The notes under the pieces were generated by a model, which saw only the letters and a list, made by a program, of their open reading frames with translations, was not told the origin of the DNA and ran no database searches. This document shows positions 43,821 to 53,877 of a DNA stretch of 64,000 bases, piece after piece (within the stretch, counting starts at the first letter, position 1; each line of letters opens with the position of its first letter). This stretch comes from Cytophagales bacterium (GTDB lineage: Bacteria > Bacteroidota > Bacteroidia > Cytophagales > Bernardetiaceae). The stretch is taken from positions 62,001-126,000 of the forward strand of contig JAAFJX010000012.1 in the NCBI GenBank assembly GCA_013299045.1, written 5' to 3'. Made by a program: the position numbers and the translations under genes.

Positions 43821-46800
43821 ATGAATATTATGAAAATACATCTACCCATATTTTTTGTGTTTTTTTTTATCATTGTTTTTAACGTTCATGCTGCCACTTT
43901 TTACATAAATGATGGCGTAACTTCAGACGATTTTTACTGCTCGGCAGCAGCTACCTCTGGTGTAGGTATAGGTGGTGCTGGAACTCTTGCTGACCCTTGG
44001 CACATCGAGGACTTGAATGCAATTATCGCCTCTGCGTTTATAGCAGATGGGGATGATATTATACTTGACGGTATGACCTATAATTGCAGTTCTGTAACAA
44101 TATTTATCAACAAAAGAGTTACCATTAGAGGTCGCCATAGTGCAGACTTACCTACTTCTAACGCGCTAAGGTCTACCGAGGAAACAGTTTTGGGAGGCAT
44201 TGTTACTTTTAGTATAGCCAGAGAAAATGTAGAGATTAGCGGCATATATTTTAATAATTTGCTAACCGGTGGGCCTAGCTTTGATAAACCCATTAAAATG
44301 ACCTCTGCCTATAATGGCATTGCTATTAAAAACAACGTCTTTAATGGCCACGCGTCTGCTACTAGTATAGCCATTGAGATTAATGTGATAGGTGCGCCCA
44401 CTTGCTCTCACCTCATAGAAGGCAACTACATTACAGATTATGCGAATGGAATTGATGTGCGAAACATTAGTTGTGGTACAAGTACCATTAGCAATAACAG
44501 AATCATTGATTTGAAGGATGTTGGTGGTTCTAACTTCGCCATTGGTGCAGACAGAGCAGAAAATATGAGCATTATTAATAACATCATCAAAGCCGCCAAC
44601 AAAATTGATAGAGGTATATTGCTAACCAATACGACTGGCGGCTCTGGCACTCTCCGAAATAATCTTATTCATAGAAACGTTATTGGCGGCCCTACGCTGG
44701 GCGAAAGCAATATCGTGCATGGCATACAAATAGGCTTGCTAACACCAGCATTGGAAACGAACGGTTTAAATACAATAACCGAAAATGATATCATGGTGAG
44801 TGCGATAGGTGGCAGCCGTGCCATCACTATCCGCAATGGAGACTATCCCGATGGGCACATCAAGATTAATTTCAATAAGCTACGCGGCTCTGAGTGCGAT
44901 TTGTTTATAGAAGATATAACCCCTGTGAGCGGTAGCGCCTCTACAAATGCAGAACTCAACTCTTGGTCTTCGCACCCAAGCGGCCCCAGCATAGGGCTAG
45001 GTGGCGATGTGCGTGCTGGCCTTGCTGGTCTTATTGCTATTCTAACAAGCCCCAGTATGGGTGTACGCTGCGGCGTGTGGCTAACCAGCGACACAGATAA
45101 TGCGCCAGGCACTCCGGGCTTTCAGCCGCTTAACGAAGCCGAGTTTGATGAAACCAATATGGGTGTGCCTATACAAAATGCTTTTGATATCATGCCTAAT
45201 ACTTGGCAACTGAATATAGACCCCCATGCAGACTTGAACAGTGATGCGCTTATAATGCTCTCTACTGGCACAAAAGCGCTAAGGTCTAAAGCGACAGTAG
45301 CGCCTTTCCCTTTGCTCGGTTCTTTGGGTGTAAATAATGCCGCTGCACAGCTAATCATCAGAGATTATCCCATAGAGGTTCAGAATAATTTGCGTCTTTT
45401 GGCAGGAGAATTAAAAAATGCGTCTGGACATCCGCAAGTACGTCCAGGTGGCTTGGTTGAGCGTACTGCAGGCTATCTCACAGACCCTTTGACTACCCCG
45501 CACGACGGAGTGGATTACCTCTATACCAATACCACACCATTAATGAACACCTTTGAAATTCCTGATGGACTTCTGAGGAATATCAGGCACTTAGAGCTTG
45601 GCGGCGGCGCTGACGTAACTTTGTCTACTAGCGTGAGAATGGAGGGGCTGCTTAGTTTTAGCCCCGCACCGTCCAAACTAATTCTTGGCACTTACAGCAT
45701 ATTGCTCACCCCAACGGCCTCTATAAATGGCTCTAAGCCACCAAGCATAGATTCCTACGTGATTACGAATGGAGGAGGTTATTTTCGCAAAGCAGTTATA
45801 CCAGCTTTGGGCAACTTTTCATTTCCTATTGGCACAACAAGCTCATATGCCCCGTTTGCATTTTTTAATACCAGCCTAACTGCCTCTATAAGCAACCAAG
45901 CTAAGGCCATAGATATTACTTTATATGATGACCCAGAGGCTGTTTCTGGAAGCCCTGTTAGCGATAGGACAAAAATGTGCTGGGAGGCACAAACTGATGC
46001 TACCAGTTATGATGTGCAAATGAATTGGCAGCCAGCAGATGTAATTGGCACTTGGCAGTTACCAGAAATGCGCATTGCAAGACGAGAAGCAGGAACAGAT
46101 TTTCCCATATTACCAGCTCTGACGGGTACAATAACAGCCTCGCAAGCAGCTACCTCGGGGGCTGCTCTTCTAAGAACAGACTTACTCCGCTACATAGTTT
46201 ATGAGCGGGTACGGATTGATAATTTGACCACGACGCTCGGCTCGCCTAACTGCGCTGGTGCCTCTACAGGTTTTAGCTATGATGTACATGGCAACTATTC
46301 TGTGGGAACAATCTTCCAAATTCAAATGTCTGATGCAGCTGGTTCGTTCGCAAGCCCAACAATCATTGACTCTGAAACACTCGCAACGGCGATTTCGGGT
46401 GATGTTTCCCGAACAAGAAGTCCCGTGATTATACCCACCAGCACCGCACAAGGGACAGGTTACAAGTTCAGAGTGGTTTGCTCACCAGTGCCCTCTAAAA
46501 CAAGTAATGAAATAGGGCCTTACACTATCAGCCATTGCATCAATATCAATGGGGGCGGTATTGCTCCGCTTGCTACCTGTGCCGGCGGCAATGTTGATGT
46601 TACATTTACAGCCTTCGGTACTTTTAATGCTGGGAATATATTTTCTGTTGAACTTTCAGATGCTTCTGGCTCTTTTGCTTCGCCTACTCTTCTCTCACCT
46701 ACGCTTGTGGGCACAGCGCCAGGTGCATACACCATAACAGGTGTAACTATTCCCGGTATAACGCCTAATGGTACGGGTTACCGTCTGCGTATGCGCTCAT

Positions 46801-49800
46801 CTAACCCTGTTTCTATCATACCTGGTAGCTCAAGTGCCGATGCACTGACTGTTAATGGTTGTATTCAAACCCAGCCGATTGTGCCAGCACTTATTTGCGC
46901 AGGAGGCTATATTTCTGTGCCTTTCCAAGCTTCTGGTAGCTACATAGGAGGCGAGTTTAGGGTACAAATATCTTCTGATGGCTTTGCTTCCTTTACTGAT
47001 GTTACGGTTACTCCCTTTGGTACTGGCTTCTCTTATAGCGGTACAACCACAGGCAGTGTTCCTGTTTTTATACCGCTTGCTGCTTCAGGTGCTATGGCCG
47101 TTCGTGTCTATTATACCACACCAGCTACGCTAGGTACATCTACGCCATTAACTATCAATCCTAAACCTAACATAACGAGTGTATCGGGAAGTTCACCGGC
47201 GAGTTGTTTTGTTGGTACTGGTACGCTAACTATTACGCTTTCAGCAGCCACCACAGCACCTTACAGCCTTGATTGGAACTATGACGGCATAGCAGACCGT
47301 ACAGGCTTGCTAGGCCCAACGATATTGAACGCAACAAGTGTTCCTACCGGCCTTTATGACAAGTTTATTATAACAGATTCGAATGGCTGCAAAGATACAC
47401 TTGTTATTGGTTCGCCCATTTCTATTATTGAACCAAAACCAGTTATTCTGGCTGCCACACTCAATCAACCTTTCTTTTGCGAGGATACAACCGCCAATTT
47501 GGTTGTCAAGATTGCAACACCTGCATCAGGCTCTTTGTATGCCATAGATTTCGAAGACAATGGCTCTTATGACATGACCGCCCTCTTGCTTGGTGAGAAT
47601 TTGTATTATGGCGTGGGGCCTTCGCGCAGAATAGGGCGTTATATCCGAATCAGGAATATTTTTGACCCTTCCTGCCCCTCCTCTGTCTATGATTTAGGCG
47701 ATACCATGCGTTGCAAGCCCAAAATTGTGCCACGTAAAAATTTAGAGGTAGATGCTGTAGAAAAAGTAGTCATGTATGGTGAAAAAACCGACATAAAAGT
47801 TTGGCGCGGCCAAGCTGGCGTTTATTACCGATTAAAAAACCACGTAACAGGTGCATTTATCGGCACGGCACAGCTTTCTGTCGGTAATGATACACTTGTT
47901 TTTTCTACCGATAGCCTGAAGGCATCTACTGTTTTCTCTATAGGGGCTATGCACGCGACAACTTGGTGTACAGCAACTTTAACAGACACACAGACTGTTA
48001 GAGTCGTTACAAGAATTGATGAGTCAGACTCTTTGGCTCTAGTCGCTTTGTATGATAGTACTTGTGGCTCAACCTGGAGCAGTCCTTGGGATTTATACCA
48101 ACCTATCAAAACATGGGCGGGTGTTTACACGGCACGTGGGCGAGTGGTGGCGCTAGACCTGTTCAACAGAGGCTTATGCAATCGTGTGCCAAAGCCAGTT
48201 TATCTCATGCCGCGCCTGAATAGAGTAAACGTAGCCAGTAATGCCTTAGATTACGCCAGCCTTGAGCCTTTCCAAACCAAAGGGCTCGTAGAGTTCAAAT
48301 ACAATCCGCAAGAGAATGTGAATTTAGAGTATGATACGGCACGCGATGAAGGTAAGGATATTGACTTTGAAGTAAATATCGGCGGCAGCAGCAATGTTTA
48401 CAGTTGGTACAAGAACGATTCCTTGCTGACTATACCCAGCGCAACTTCCAAGCGTTTGTCTTTGATTAATCTGAAGCCTTCGGACAGCGGCACGTATGTA
48501 TGTCGTGTAACAAATGCAATTGTGCCCGATATCGTTATTGAAAGGCGTAAAATTCACCTTGAGGTTATCTCTGCACCGTACAAAGCCGATTCTATCGCTG
48601 TTTTGGCAATCCACGAATCTCTCAAAACATCTGAAACACCTTCGCCTTGGGGTGCGGATATACGCACACCGCTGCGGGAATGGAGCGGAATCAGTATGGC
48701 CGGTAGCCGTGTGCGAGGCATTGACTGGCCTTCAAAAAACCTCGACGGCACACTGCCAAGTGTATTTGGTGGAGCAGAAGGCGCACTCGTCATGCTGGAG
48801 TACTTCAATTTATTCTCAAATCAGCTCAAAGAGGAGCTACCCGCTACACTTTTTGTACTAGATAAACTCAAGTATTTGGACTTGAGCTATAATCAACTGA
48901 AGGGCGATGTTTCAGGCGCTATCGGGAACATGAAGAACCTGGAGGTACTTTGGTTGGCTGGTAATCAGTTTTCGGAACTACCCAATAGCATTGGCGACCT
49001 TGTCAAGTTACAGGTACTGGATGTGAGCGACAACCCAATAAAAGTACTACCAACCACCATAGCTAATTTAAGTGCCTTGCGTAGTTTTTATGCCAACAAT
49101 ATTCAGATTAGCAGCTTGCCGAGTGCTTTTAGTAATCTTACCAACTTGCAAGATTTTTATTTGAACAACAACGCGCTTAAGATTTTGCCTCTGGACTTCA
49201 GCAAGTTCAGCAAATTAAGGAGATTCTCCGCTAGGAACAATCAACTTTCTGCACTACCAACATCTTTGGCTATCAGAACACTAGAACATTTGGACATATC
49301 GTCTAACGCACTTGATTTTGCAGATTTAACGCCGCTCAAAGGTAAAGCCATCAGTTTTGTTTATGCCCCGCAGGCCGACCTTGATGTGGCCATAGACAGC
49401 ATTGTCAGGTTAGGGACGACCATCACGCTAAGCGTTTCGGCTGCGGGCAGTGGTAATACTTATACTTGGCTCAAAGGTGGCCTCCCCATCACCACGCATT
49501 ACGGATACAACACAACAGAAATGATTATGACGGATTTCCGTGAAGAATATGCAGGTGTTTATGTGGCAGAAGTACGCAATGCAAAGTTTCCAGACCTTGT
49601 TTTGCTGCGCAAACCTGTTGTTTTGCAGCCAGGTTGTCGCATTGCCGACAATGTTGTTTTGGTAGCGCTTACGCCAAACTTGGTTTGCGACAACGAGCCT
49701 TTGAACGTACTGCTGAATATAAAAAATGCGGCTGGATTTCGCCTGCAATGGTTCAGGAATGGCGAAAAGCTGTTCAGCGCCACCAATGACTCACTCTCGG

Positions 49801-50378
49801 TTGCAAAAGCGGGCATTTATTTTGTAGAAATGCGCGACGACAAGGGCTGCTTGGCTTATACAAACGAATTGGAAGTCCGTGTAGTGCTGGCTCCTAATGT
49901 AAGCATTTCGCAGGACGGGTTCACGCTCCGTGCAGACTCTACAAGCAGCGACTGGACTTACCAATGGTTTCTGGACGGGAAAGCCATAGAGGGTGCAAAA
50001 ACGGCTATCTACACACCAACCAAGAATGGCACCTACACTCTTCGCGTTATTAACCGCTTGGGCTGCGACGACCTTTCCAATACGTTACCTTTTGGGGTTA
50101 CGGGCTTTGCAGATAATACGTTAAGCAAAGCAACAACGCTTTATCCAAACCCAACGGCAGAGGAAATATTTATTCTACTCCCTCAAAACGCTATTCTTGA
50201 TAAAGATGCCACCATATCGGTCATAGATGCACTTGGCAAGCAATTTAGCATAGAAATATGGGCACGAGACAAGCACTATTTGCACCTTAACGTAATGATG
50301 TTACCGTCTGGGTCATATTTTCTGAAGATACCAACTTCTGGCGGCTTAGTTATCAAGCAGTTTGTTGTGAGAAGATAG
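43821..50378 (+). CDS. 2185-aa surface protein: beta-helix, LRR and Ig-like domains, T9SS type A tail
   Basis: Signal peptide ends near residue 24 (FNVHA). Residues about 30-480 form a right-handed beta-helix, with AATSGVGIGGAGTLADPWHIEDLNAII at the start and repeated short strands (IKNNVFNGHAS, ISNNRIIDLKD). Two or more repeats of about 100 aa with CAGG follow (CAGASTGFSYDVHG, CAGGNVDVTFTAFG, CAGGYISVPFQASG). Near 1400 and 1590 two related blocks each combine an LRR cap and an Ig-like domain; the second has some seven leucine-rich repeats (1650-1840: LKYLDLSYNQLKG, LEVLWLAGNQFSELP). Residues about 2100-2185 (LYPNPTAEEIFILLP) are a type IX sorting domain. ATG 43830 is an alternative start. 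Adhesion is likely (inference). Confidence 0.85.
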   Translation: MNIMKIHLPIFFVFFFIIVFNVHAATFYINDGVTSDDFYCSAAATSGVGIGGAGTLADPWHIEDLNAIIASAFIADGDDIILDGMTYNCSSVTIFINKRVTIRGRHSADLPTSNALRSTEETVLGGIVTFSIARENVEISGIYFNNLLTGGPSFDKPIKMTSAYNGIAIKNNVFNGHASATSIAIEINVIGAPTCSHLIEGNYITDYANGIDVRNISCGTSTISNNRIIDLKDVGGSNFAIGADRAENMSIINNIIKAANKIDRGILLTNTTGGSGTLRNNLIHRNVIGGPTLGESNIVHGIQIGLLTPALETNGLNTITENDIMVSAIGGSRAITIRNGDYPDGHIKINFNKLRGSECDLFIEDITPVSGSASTNAELNSWSSHPSGPSIGLGGDVRAGLAGLIAILTSPSMGVRCGVWLTSDTDNAPGTPGFQPLNEAEFDETNMGVPIQNAFDIMPNTWQLNIDPHADLNSDALIMLSTGTKALRSKATVAPFPLLGSLGVNNAAAQLIIRDYPIEVQNNLRLLAGELKNASGHPQVRPGGLVERTAGYLTDPLTTPHDGVDYLYTNTTPLMNTFEIPDGLLRNIRHLELGGGADVTLSTSVRMEGLLSFSPAPSKLILGTYSILLTPTASINGSKPPSIDSYVITNGGGYFRKAVIPALGNFSFPIGTTSSYAPFAFFNTSLTASISNQAKAIDITLYDDPEAVSGSPVSDRTKMCWEAQTDATSYDVQMNWQPADVIGTWQLPEMRIARREAGTDFPILPALTGTITASQAATSGAALLRTDLLRYIVYERVRIDNLTTTLGSPNCAGASTGFSYDVHGNYSVGTIFQIQMSDAAGSFASPTIIDSETLATAISGDVSRTRSPVIIPTSTAQGTGYKFRVVCSPVPSKTSNEIGPYTISHCININGGGIAPLATCAGGNVDVTFTAFGTFNAGNIFSVELSDASGSFASPTLLSPTLVGTAPGAYTITGVTIPGITPNGTGYRLRMRSSNPVSIIPGSSSADALTVNGCIQTQPIVPALICAGGYISVPFQASGSYIGGEFRVQISSDGFASFTDVTVTPFGTGFSYSGTTTGSVPVFIPLAASGAMAVRVYYTTPATLGTSTPLTINPKPNITSVSGSSPASCFVGTGTLTITLSAATTAPYSLDWNYDGIADRTGLLGPTILNATSVPTGLYDKFIITDSNGCKDTLVIGSPISIIEPKPVILAATLNQPFFCEDTTANLVVKIATPASGSLYAIDFEDNGSYDMTALLLGENLYYGVGPSRRIGRYIRIRNIFDPSCPSSVYDLGDTMRCKPKIVPRKNLEVDAVEKVVMYGEKTDIKVWRGQAGVYYRLKNHVTGAFIGTAQLSVGNDTLVFSTDSLKASTVFSIGAMHATTWCTATLTDTQTVRVVTRIDESDSLALVALYDSTCGSTWSSPWDLYQPIKTWAGVYTARGRVVALDLFNRGLCNRVPKPVYLMPRLNRVNVASNALDYASLEPFQTKGLVEFKYNPQENVNLEYDTARDEGKDIDFEVNIGGSSNVYSWYKNDSLLTIPSATSKRLSLINLKPSDSGTYVCRVTNAIVPDIVIERRKIHLEVISAPYKADSIAVLAIHESLKTSETPSPWGADIRTPLREWSGISMAGSRVRGIDWPSKNLDGTLPSVFGGAEGALVMLEYFNLFSNQLKEELPATLFVLDKLKYLDLSYNQLKGDVSGAIGNMKNLEVLWLAGNQFSELPNSIGDLVKLQVLDVSDNPIKVLPTTIANLSALRSFYANNIQISSLPSAFSNLTNLQDFYLNNNALKILPLDFSKFSKLRRFSARNNQLSALPTSLAIRTLEHLDISSNALDFADLTPLKGKAISFVYAPQADLDVAIDSIVRLGTTITLSVSAAGSGNTYTWLKGGLPITTHYGYNTTEMIMTDFREEYAGVYVAEVRNAKFPDLVLLRKPVVLQPGCRIADNVVLVALTPNLVCDNEPLNVLLNIKNAAGFRLQWFRNGEKLFSATNDSLSVAKAGIYFVEMRDDKGCLAYTNELEVRVVLAPNVSISQDGFTLRADSTSSDWTYQWFLDGKAIEGAKTAIYTPTKNGTYTLRVINRLGCDDLSNTLPFGVTGFADNTLSKATTLYPNPTAEEIFILLPQNAILDKDATISVIDALGKQFSIEIWARDKHYLHLNVMMLPSGSYFLKIPTSGGLVIKQFVVRR

Positions 50379-50427
50379 GCTATCAGAGCGTGGCCTTAAA
50401 GCCTAAAAACTAAGCCTTTAGTACAAA

Positions 50428-50463
50428 AAGCCCTTGCAGAGCCTCAAAACTTTGTAAGGGCTT
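50428..50463 (+). terminator. hairpin after the 2185-aa surface protein gene
   Basis: An 11-bp stem (AAGCCCTTGCA with TGTAAGGGCTT, one wobble) around a 14-nt loop, 50 bp after the stop, followed by a short T-containing tract. Plausible terminator. Confidence 0.5.
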
Positions 50464-50631
50464 GGCATTTTGCAAATCATCAACAGTACAAAAGCGTTAA
50501 AAAAACCTAAAAAACCTTCTAAAGCTCTTTTCTTGTAAACAAATTAGTCAAAAAGAGCGTATTTTTGCAAAAGTTAATTTTTCTGTTCAAAACAGTTTAT
50601 TATAAACCTTCTTGGCCCAAAAACAATTTTT

Positions 50632-51342
50632 ATGGAAAACAATGCGATAGCCTCCATTTTACTCACTGAAGATGACGACAACTTAGGCTTTTTGCTCAAG
50701 GACTATTTGAGTATGAAAGAATATGAAGTAGTGCTTTGTCAGAATGGCCAAGAGGCACTCAAAGCCTATGAAAATCAGCATTTTGACATCTGCTTGCTCG
50801 ATGTAATGATGCCCATCATGGACGGCTTTACGCTTGCCGAACAAATTAGAAAGCGCAGCCGAACTATTCCTATTATTTTTATTACGGCAAAGTCCATGAA
50901 AGAAGATAAATTACATGGTTTTGAAATAGGTGCAGACGACTACATTGCCAAGCCCTTCAGTATGGAAGAACTGCTTATGCGAATCAAGGCTGTTTTGAGG
51001 CGAAGTAGCCCTGGCACCGTCTCTAGCACGCCACGCAAATATCCAATAGGAAAAATGCACTTTGATTATGACTTGCAGATACTTAAAACGCCCGAAAAAG
51101 ACGTAAAATTAACCTCCAAAGAAGCCGAACTACTCAAGATGCTTTGCGAAAGCAAAAATCAGACCCTTGAACGTACACAAGCGCTCAAGACCATTTGGCT
51201 AGACGACAACTACTTCAATGCCAGAAGTATGGACGTTTATATAACCAAACTGCGCAAGTATTTGAAAGCAGATGAGAACATCAAGCTCATCAACGTACAC
51301 GGTACAGGATTTAAGCTAGTGCAGGTAGAGGAGAACCTTTAG
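50632..51342 (+). CDS. orphan OmpR/PhoB-type response regulator
   Basis: 236 aa. The receiver domain has the acidic pocket E13/D14/D15, phospho-acceptor D57 (LLDVMMP), T85 (FITAKS) and K107 (IAKPFS). The C-terminal winged-helix DNA-binding domain (about 140-234) ends with SMDVYITKLRKYLKADENIKLINVHGTGFKLV. No histidine kinase is adjacent, so its phosphodonor is elsewhere. A -7 box TATTTTTG is at 50560-50567. Next gene, 67 bp on, is a polyprenyl synthase. Confidence 0.92.
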   Translation: MENNAIASILLTEDDDNLGFLLKDYLSMKEYEVVLCQNGQEALKAYENQHFDICLLDVMMPIMDGFTLAEQIRKRSRTIPIIFITAKSMKEDKLHGFEIGADDYIAKPFSMEELLMRIKAVLRRSSPGTVSSTPRKYPIGKMHFDYDLQILKTPEKDVKLTSKEAELLKMLCESKNQTLERTQALKTIWLDDNYFNARSMDVYITKLRKYLKADENIKLINVHGTGFKLVQVEENL

Positions 51343-51409
51343 TATTCTAGCCCTATACAAAAAAAACAGCCATATTTTAGCAGAATACCCAAAACTGCTG
51401 TAATATTGC

Positions 51410-52402
51410 ATGATGAAAAACTCTAGCCAGCCTGTTTCTATCAACACCATCAGAGAGCCCATTGCGTCTGAAATGCAGATATTTGAAGAGCGTTTCATGG
51501 ACTATGTGCGTACCGATGTCATGCTATTAGACAAGATAATGGGCTACATTGTGCGGAGCAAGGGCAAGCAAATTAGGCCTATGTTTGTTTTTTTGATGGC
51601 AGGGGCACACGGTGGCATTAACGATGCCTCGCATCGTGGAGCGGCTCTGATTGAACTTTTACATACGGCCACGCTCGTACACGACGACGTAGTAGATGAC
51701 TCTAACGAAAGGCGCGGTTTTTTTTCTATCAATGCGCTTTGGAAGAATAAAATTTCGGTGCTGGTCGGCGACTATTTGCTTTCGCGGGGGCTTCTTCTTT
51801 CGGTGGACAACAACGACTTTGCGTTATTGAGGCTTGTTACGCAGGCTGTTCGTGAAATGAGCGAGGGCGAGCTCCTACAAATGGAAAAAGCCCGAAGCAT
51901 GGACATTACCGAAGCTGTTTATTTTGAGATAATTCGCCAAAAAACAGCCACTCTTTTAGAGGCTTGCTGCGGCGTGGGAGCGGCTTCCGCTGGCGCAAAT
52001 GCTGAACAAATTGCTGATGCGAAGCTCTTTGGACGACTTGTTGGCATTGCCTTCCAAATCAAAGACGATTTGTTTGACTATGGTACGGCTCAAATAGGCA
52101 AGCCTCTCGGCATAGACATCAAAGAAAAAAAAATGACACTACCCCTTATTTATGCGCTAAACCAAGCCCAACGCTCTGAAAAAAGGCACTACATCAATCT
52201 CATAAAAAACAAAAGTCATCAAAACGAAGTAGTGCAAGCTATTATTCAGTTTGTAAAAGCATCAGGCGGTATTGATTATACTATTCAAAAAATGAATGAG
52301 TACAAAACAAATGCTTTGAACTACCTCCAAAAACTGCCACCAACCCCATTTCTAAATGCCTTATATGGTTTAGTGGATTATGTTATTCAAAGAGATAAGT
52401 AG
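51410..52402 (+). CDS. ispB: polyprenyl diphosphate synthase (octaprenyl-type)
   Basis: 330-aa trans-prenyltransferase. First Asp-rich motif LVHDDVVDD, second motif FQIKDDLFDY, plus KGKQIRPMFVFLMAG near the N-terminus and GDYLLSRG. Such enzymes make the side chain of menaquinone or ubiquinone by adding isopentenyl units; exact chain length cannot be read. The TAG stop at 52400-52402 consists of one host base plus the first two bases of the family A element that begins at 52401, so the insertion sits exactly at the gene end and replaced the old stop. The C-terminus LVDYVIQRDK looks complete. Confidence 0.9.
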   Translation: MMKNSSQPVSINTIREPIASEMQIFEERFMDYVRTDVMLLDKIMGYIVRSKGKQIRPMFVFLMAGAHGGINDASHRGAALIELLHTATLVHDDVVDDSNERRGFFSINALWKNKISVLVGDYLLSRGLLLSVDNNDFALLRLVTQAVREMSEGELLQMEKARSMDITEAVYFEIIRQKTATLLEACCGVGAASAGANAEQIADAKLFGRLVGIAFQIKDDLFDYGTAQIGKPLGIDIKEKKMTLPLIYALNQAQRSEKRHYINLIKNKSHQNEVVQAIIQFVKASGGIDYTIQKMNEYKTNALNYLQKLPPTPFLNALYGLVDYVIQRDK

Positions 52403-52864
52403 TCGTCCCCTAAAAAGTCTGGACAAGAACAAGCACATCAATTGACTGATATGATTTATCTGCTTTAGGAACACCCACATGATTTTTGGGTAGCTTTTTC
52501 TCTCTACTTTTTGCCTTGATGCAGAACTAAAGCGCGAGCTGAAAGTTCCGACCGTAGGGCATAGCAAAAAAATCAAGCCTCGCAAAAGGCCAATTTAGAT
52601 GAAAAAAGAACCTTTTTCATCTAAAACAGTGAATGGCTTTTTCTCTGATTCAATCTCCTATAAACATAGTTGCACAGAAAATCTCACCCTCTGACCTTTG
52701 AGCCATTCGCTTTTGTCTGATGCGAGTCAGTACAGGCCGCAAGAAGCCCTTTAGATTTTGCCAGTTATTTGATAAAATAAGCTAAAAACTAAGAGATTTT
52801 AAAGTAGAAATACTTGTTTAATTTACTGATAGTAAAAATTTTAGATGTATTTTAAGGAACAACT
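52401..52864 (+). mobile_element. family A element, copy A4 (longest, both ends intact)
   Basis: 464 bp; left end AGTCGTCCCCTAAAAAGT, right end complementary to AGTTGTTCCTTAAAAT. No direct 4-bp duplication is seen; instead the flanks AAGT and ACTT are complementary and extend the inverted repeat. It contains the palindrome around 52596-52625, an extra block (CATAGTTGCACAGAAAATCTCACCC) missing from A2, the inverted pair GAATGGCT/AGCCATTC, and the conserved GTCTGATGCGAG. No coding frame. The rest of the gap to 53007 shows no gene. Confidence 0.75.
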
Positions 52865-53007
52865 ACTTATGGATAATTGATGAACTGGTGGGCCTGCCTG
52901 CTGCTTACGCGATAGGGGCTGGGTTTAATCTAGCAACTAGCTGGTTACTATCAGGTTACGTGTCGGCTAGGTATGTTATCAGAGAAGTGGAGCATATTGC
53001 GTGAGTT

Positions 53008-53868
53008 TCAGCGCAGCACTAGCGAAGGCGCAAACCCAAAGTATTTCTTAAAACTTTTGCTGAAAGATTGAACATCGGCAAAACCAACCAACAAGGCCAC
53101 TTCCGAAACTGACCCATGCTCAGCTTTTAAAAGCTGTTTGGCATATTGCAAACGCTTTTTTTGTAAGTATTGATAAGGACTCTGAGCAAAAAGGGTTCTA
53201 AAAAGCCTAAAAAAATGGTACTCAGACATAGCAGCAGCCCGCGCCATATCTGCCACACTTAGGTCTTCGTGGAAGCAAAAATCAATAAATTCTTTACCGC
53301 GCAGCACCTGTCTATACAAATGCTTGCGGGTACTGATTTTGACGCTTGCAATATTTTGCAACATCTTAACGGTTGGTAGATGGTCAAGAACAATTTTTTC
53401 GGAAAGTACGTAGTAAAATTCATCGTTCAGTGCCAAATTTTCTACTTTTTCTTTGTCCAAACCACGTAAAAAAAGCCCAAGCTGGGTTTCGCTGGAGCGG
53501 TAAGTATTTTCTAAAAAGTGGCTAGTTCGGAAAAATTTATCCAAGAAAGGGTCTGCTTCCATAGCATTACTTTGCACAATACTGCTCACCACTTCCGAAA
53601 GAATACCCATTTCTATATCAATACAAAGACCATTAACCCAATTTTGGCTATCGATGAATACAGAGCCTTCCACCAAGTGGTTCGCCAACAGATATTCATT
53701 TTTATCAACTTCATACTTTTGCCCATTGACGGTATATCGTTCGTGGCCTTCAATAACTAATTTGATAGAAAAGTGCGCAAAGGGTAGCTTCGCATCATAT
53801 TCTTGATAGGAAGACAACCGCACTGCCCCTTTTCTGGCATCAAAACCTACAACTCCTCCCTTGCCCAT
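53008..53868 (-). CDS. AraC-family transcriptional regulator
   Basis: 286 aa. The C-terminal 100 residues are the double helix-turn-helix AraC domain: LSVADMARAAAMSEYHFFRLFRTLFAQSP then GSVSEVALLVGFADVQSFSKSFKKYFG. The N-terminal part (about 1-170) has a cupin-like pattern (HFSIKLVIEGHERYTVNGQKYEVDKNEYLLAN) for ligand or partner binding. Its start is nine bases after the stop of the propeller-OmpA gene on the same strand, so the two form an operon; this hints that the envelope sensor and the regulator work together. Confidence 0.9.
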   Translation of the reverse strand: MGKGGVVGFDARKGAVRLSSYQEYDAKLPFAHFSIKLVIEGHERYTVNGQKYEVDKNEYLLANHLVEGSVFIDSQNWVNGLCIDIEMGILSEVVSSIVQSNAMEADPFLDKFFRTSHFLENTYRSSETQLGLFLRGLDKEKVENLALNDEFYYVLSEKIVLDHLPTVKMLQNIASVKISTRKHLYRQVLRGKEFIDFCFHEDLSVADMARAAAMSEYHFFRLFRTLFAQSPYQYLQKKRLQYAKQLLKAEHGSVSEVALLVGFADVQSFSKSFKKYFGFAPSLVLR

Positions 53869-53877
53869 GCTTTAGTT

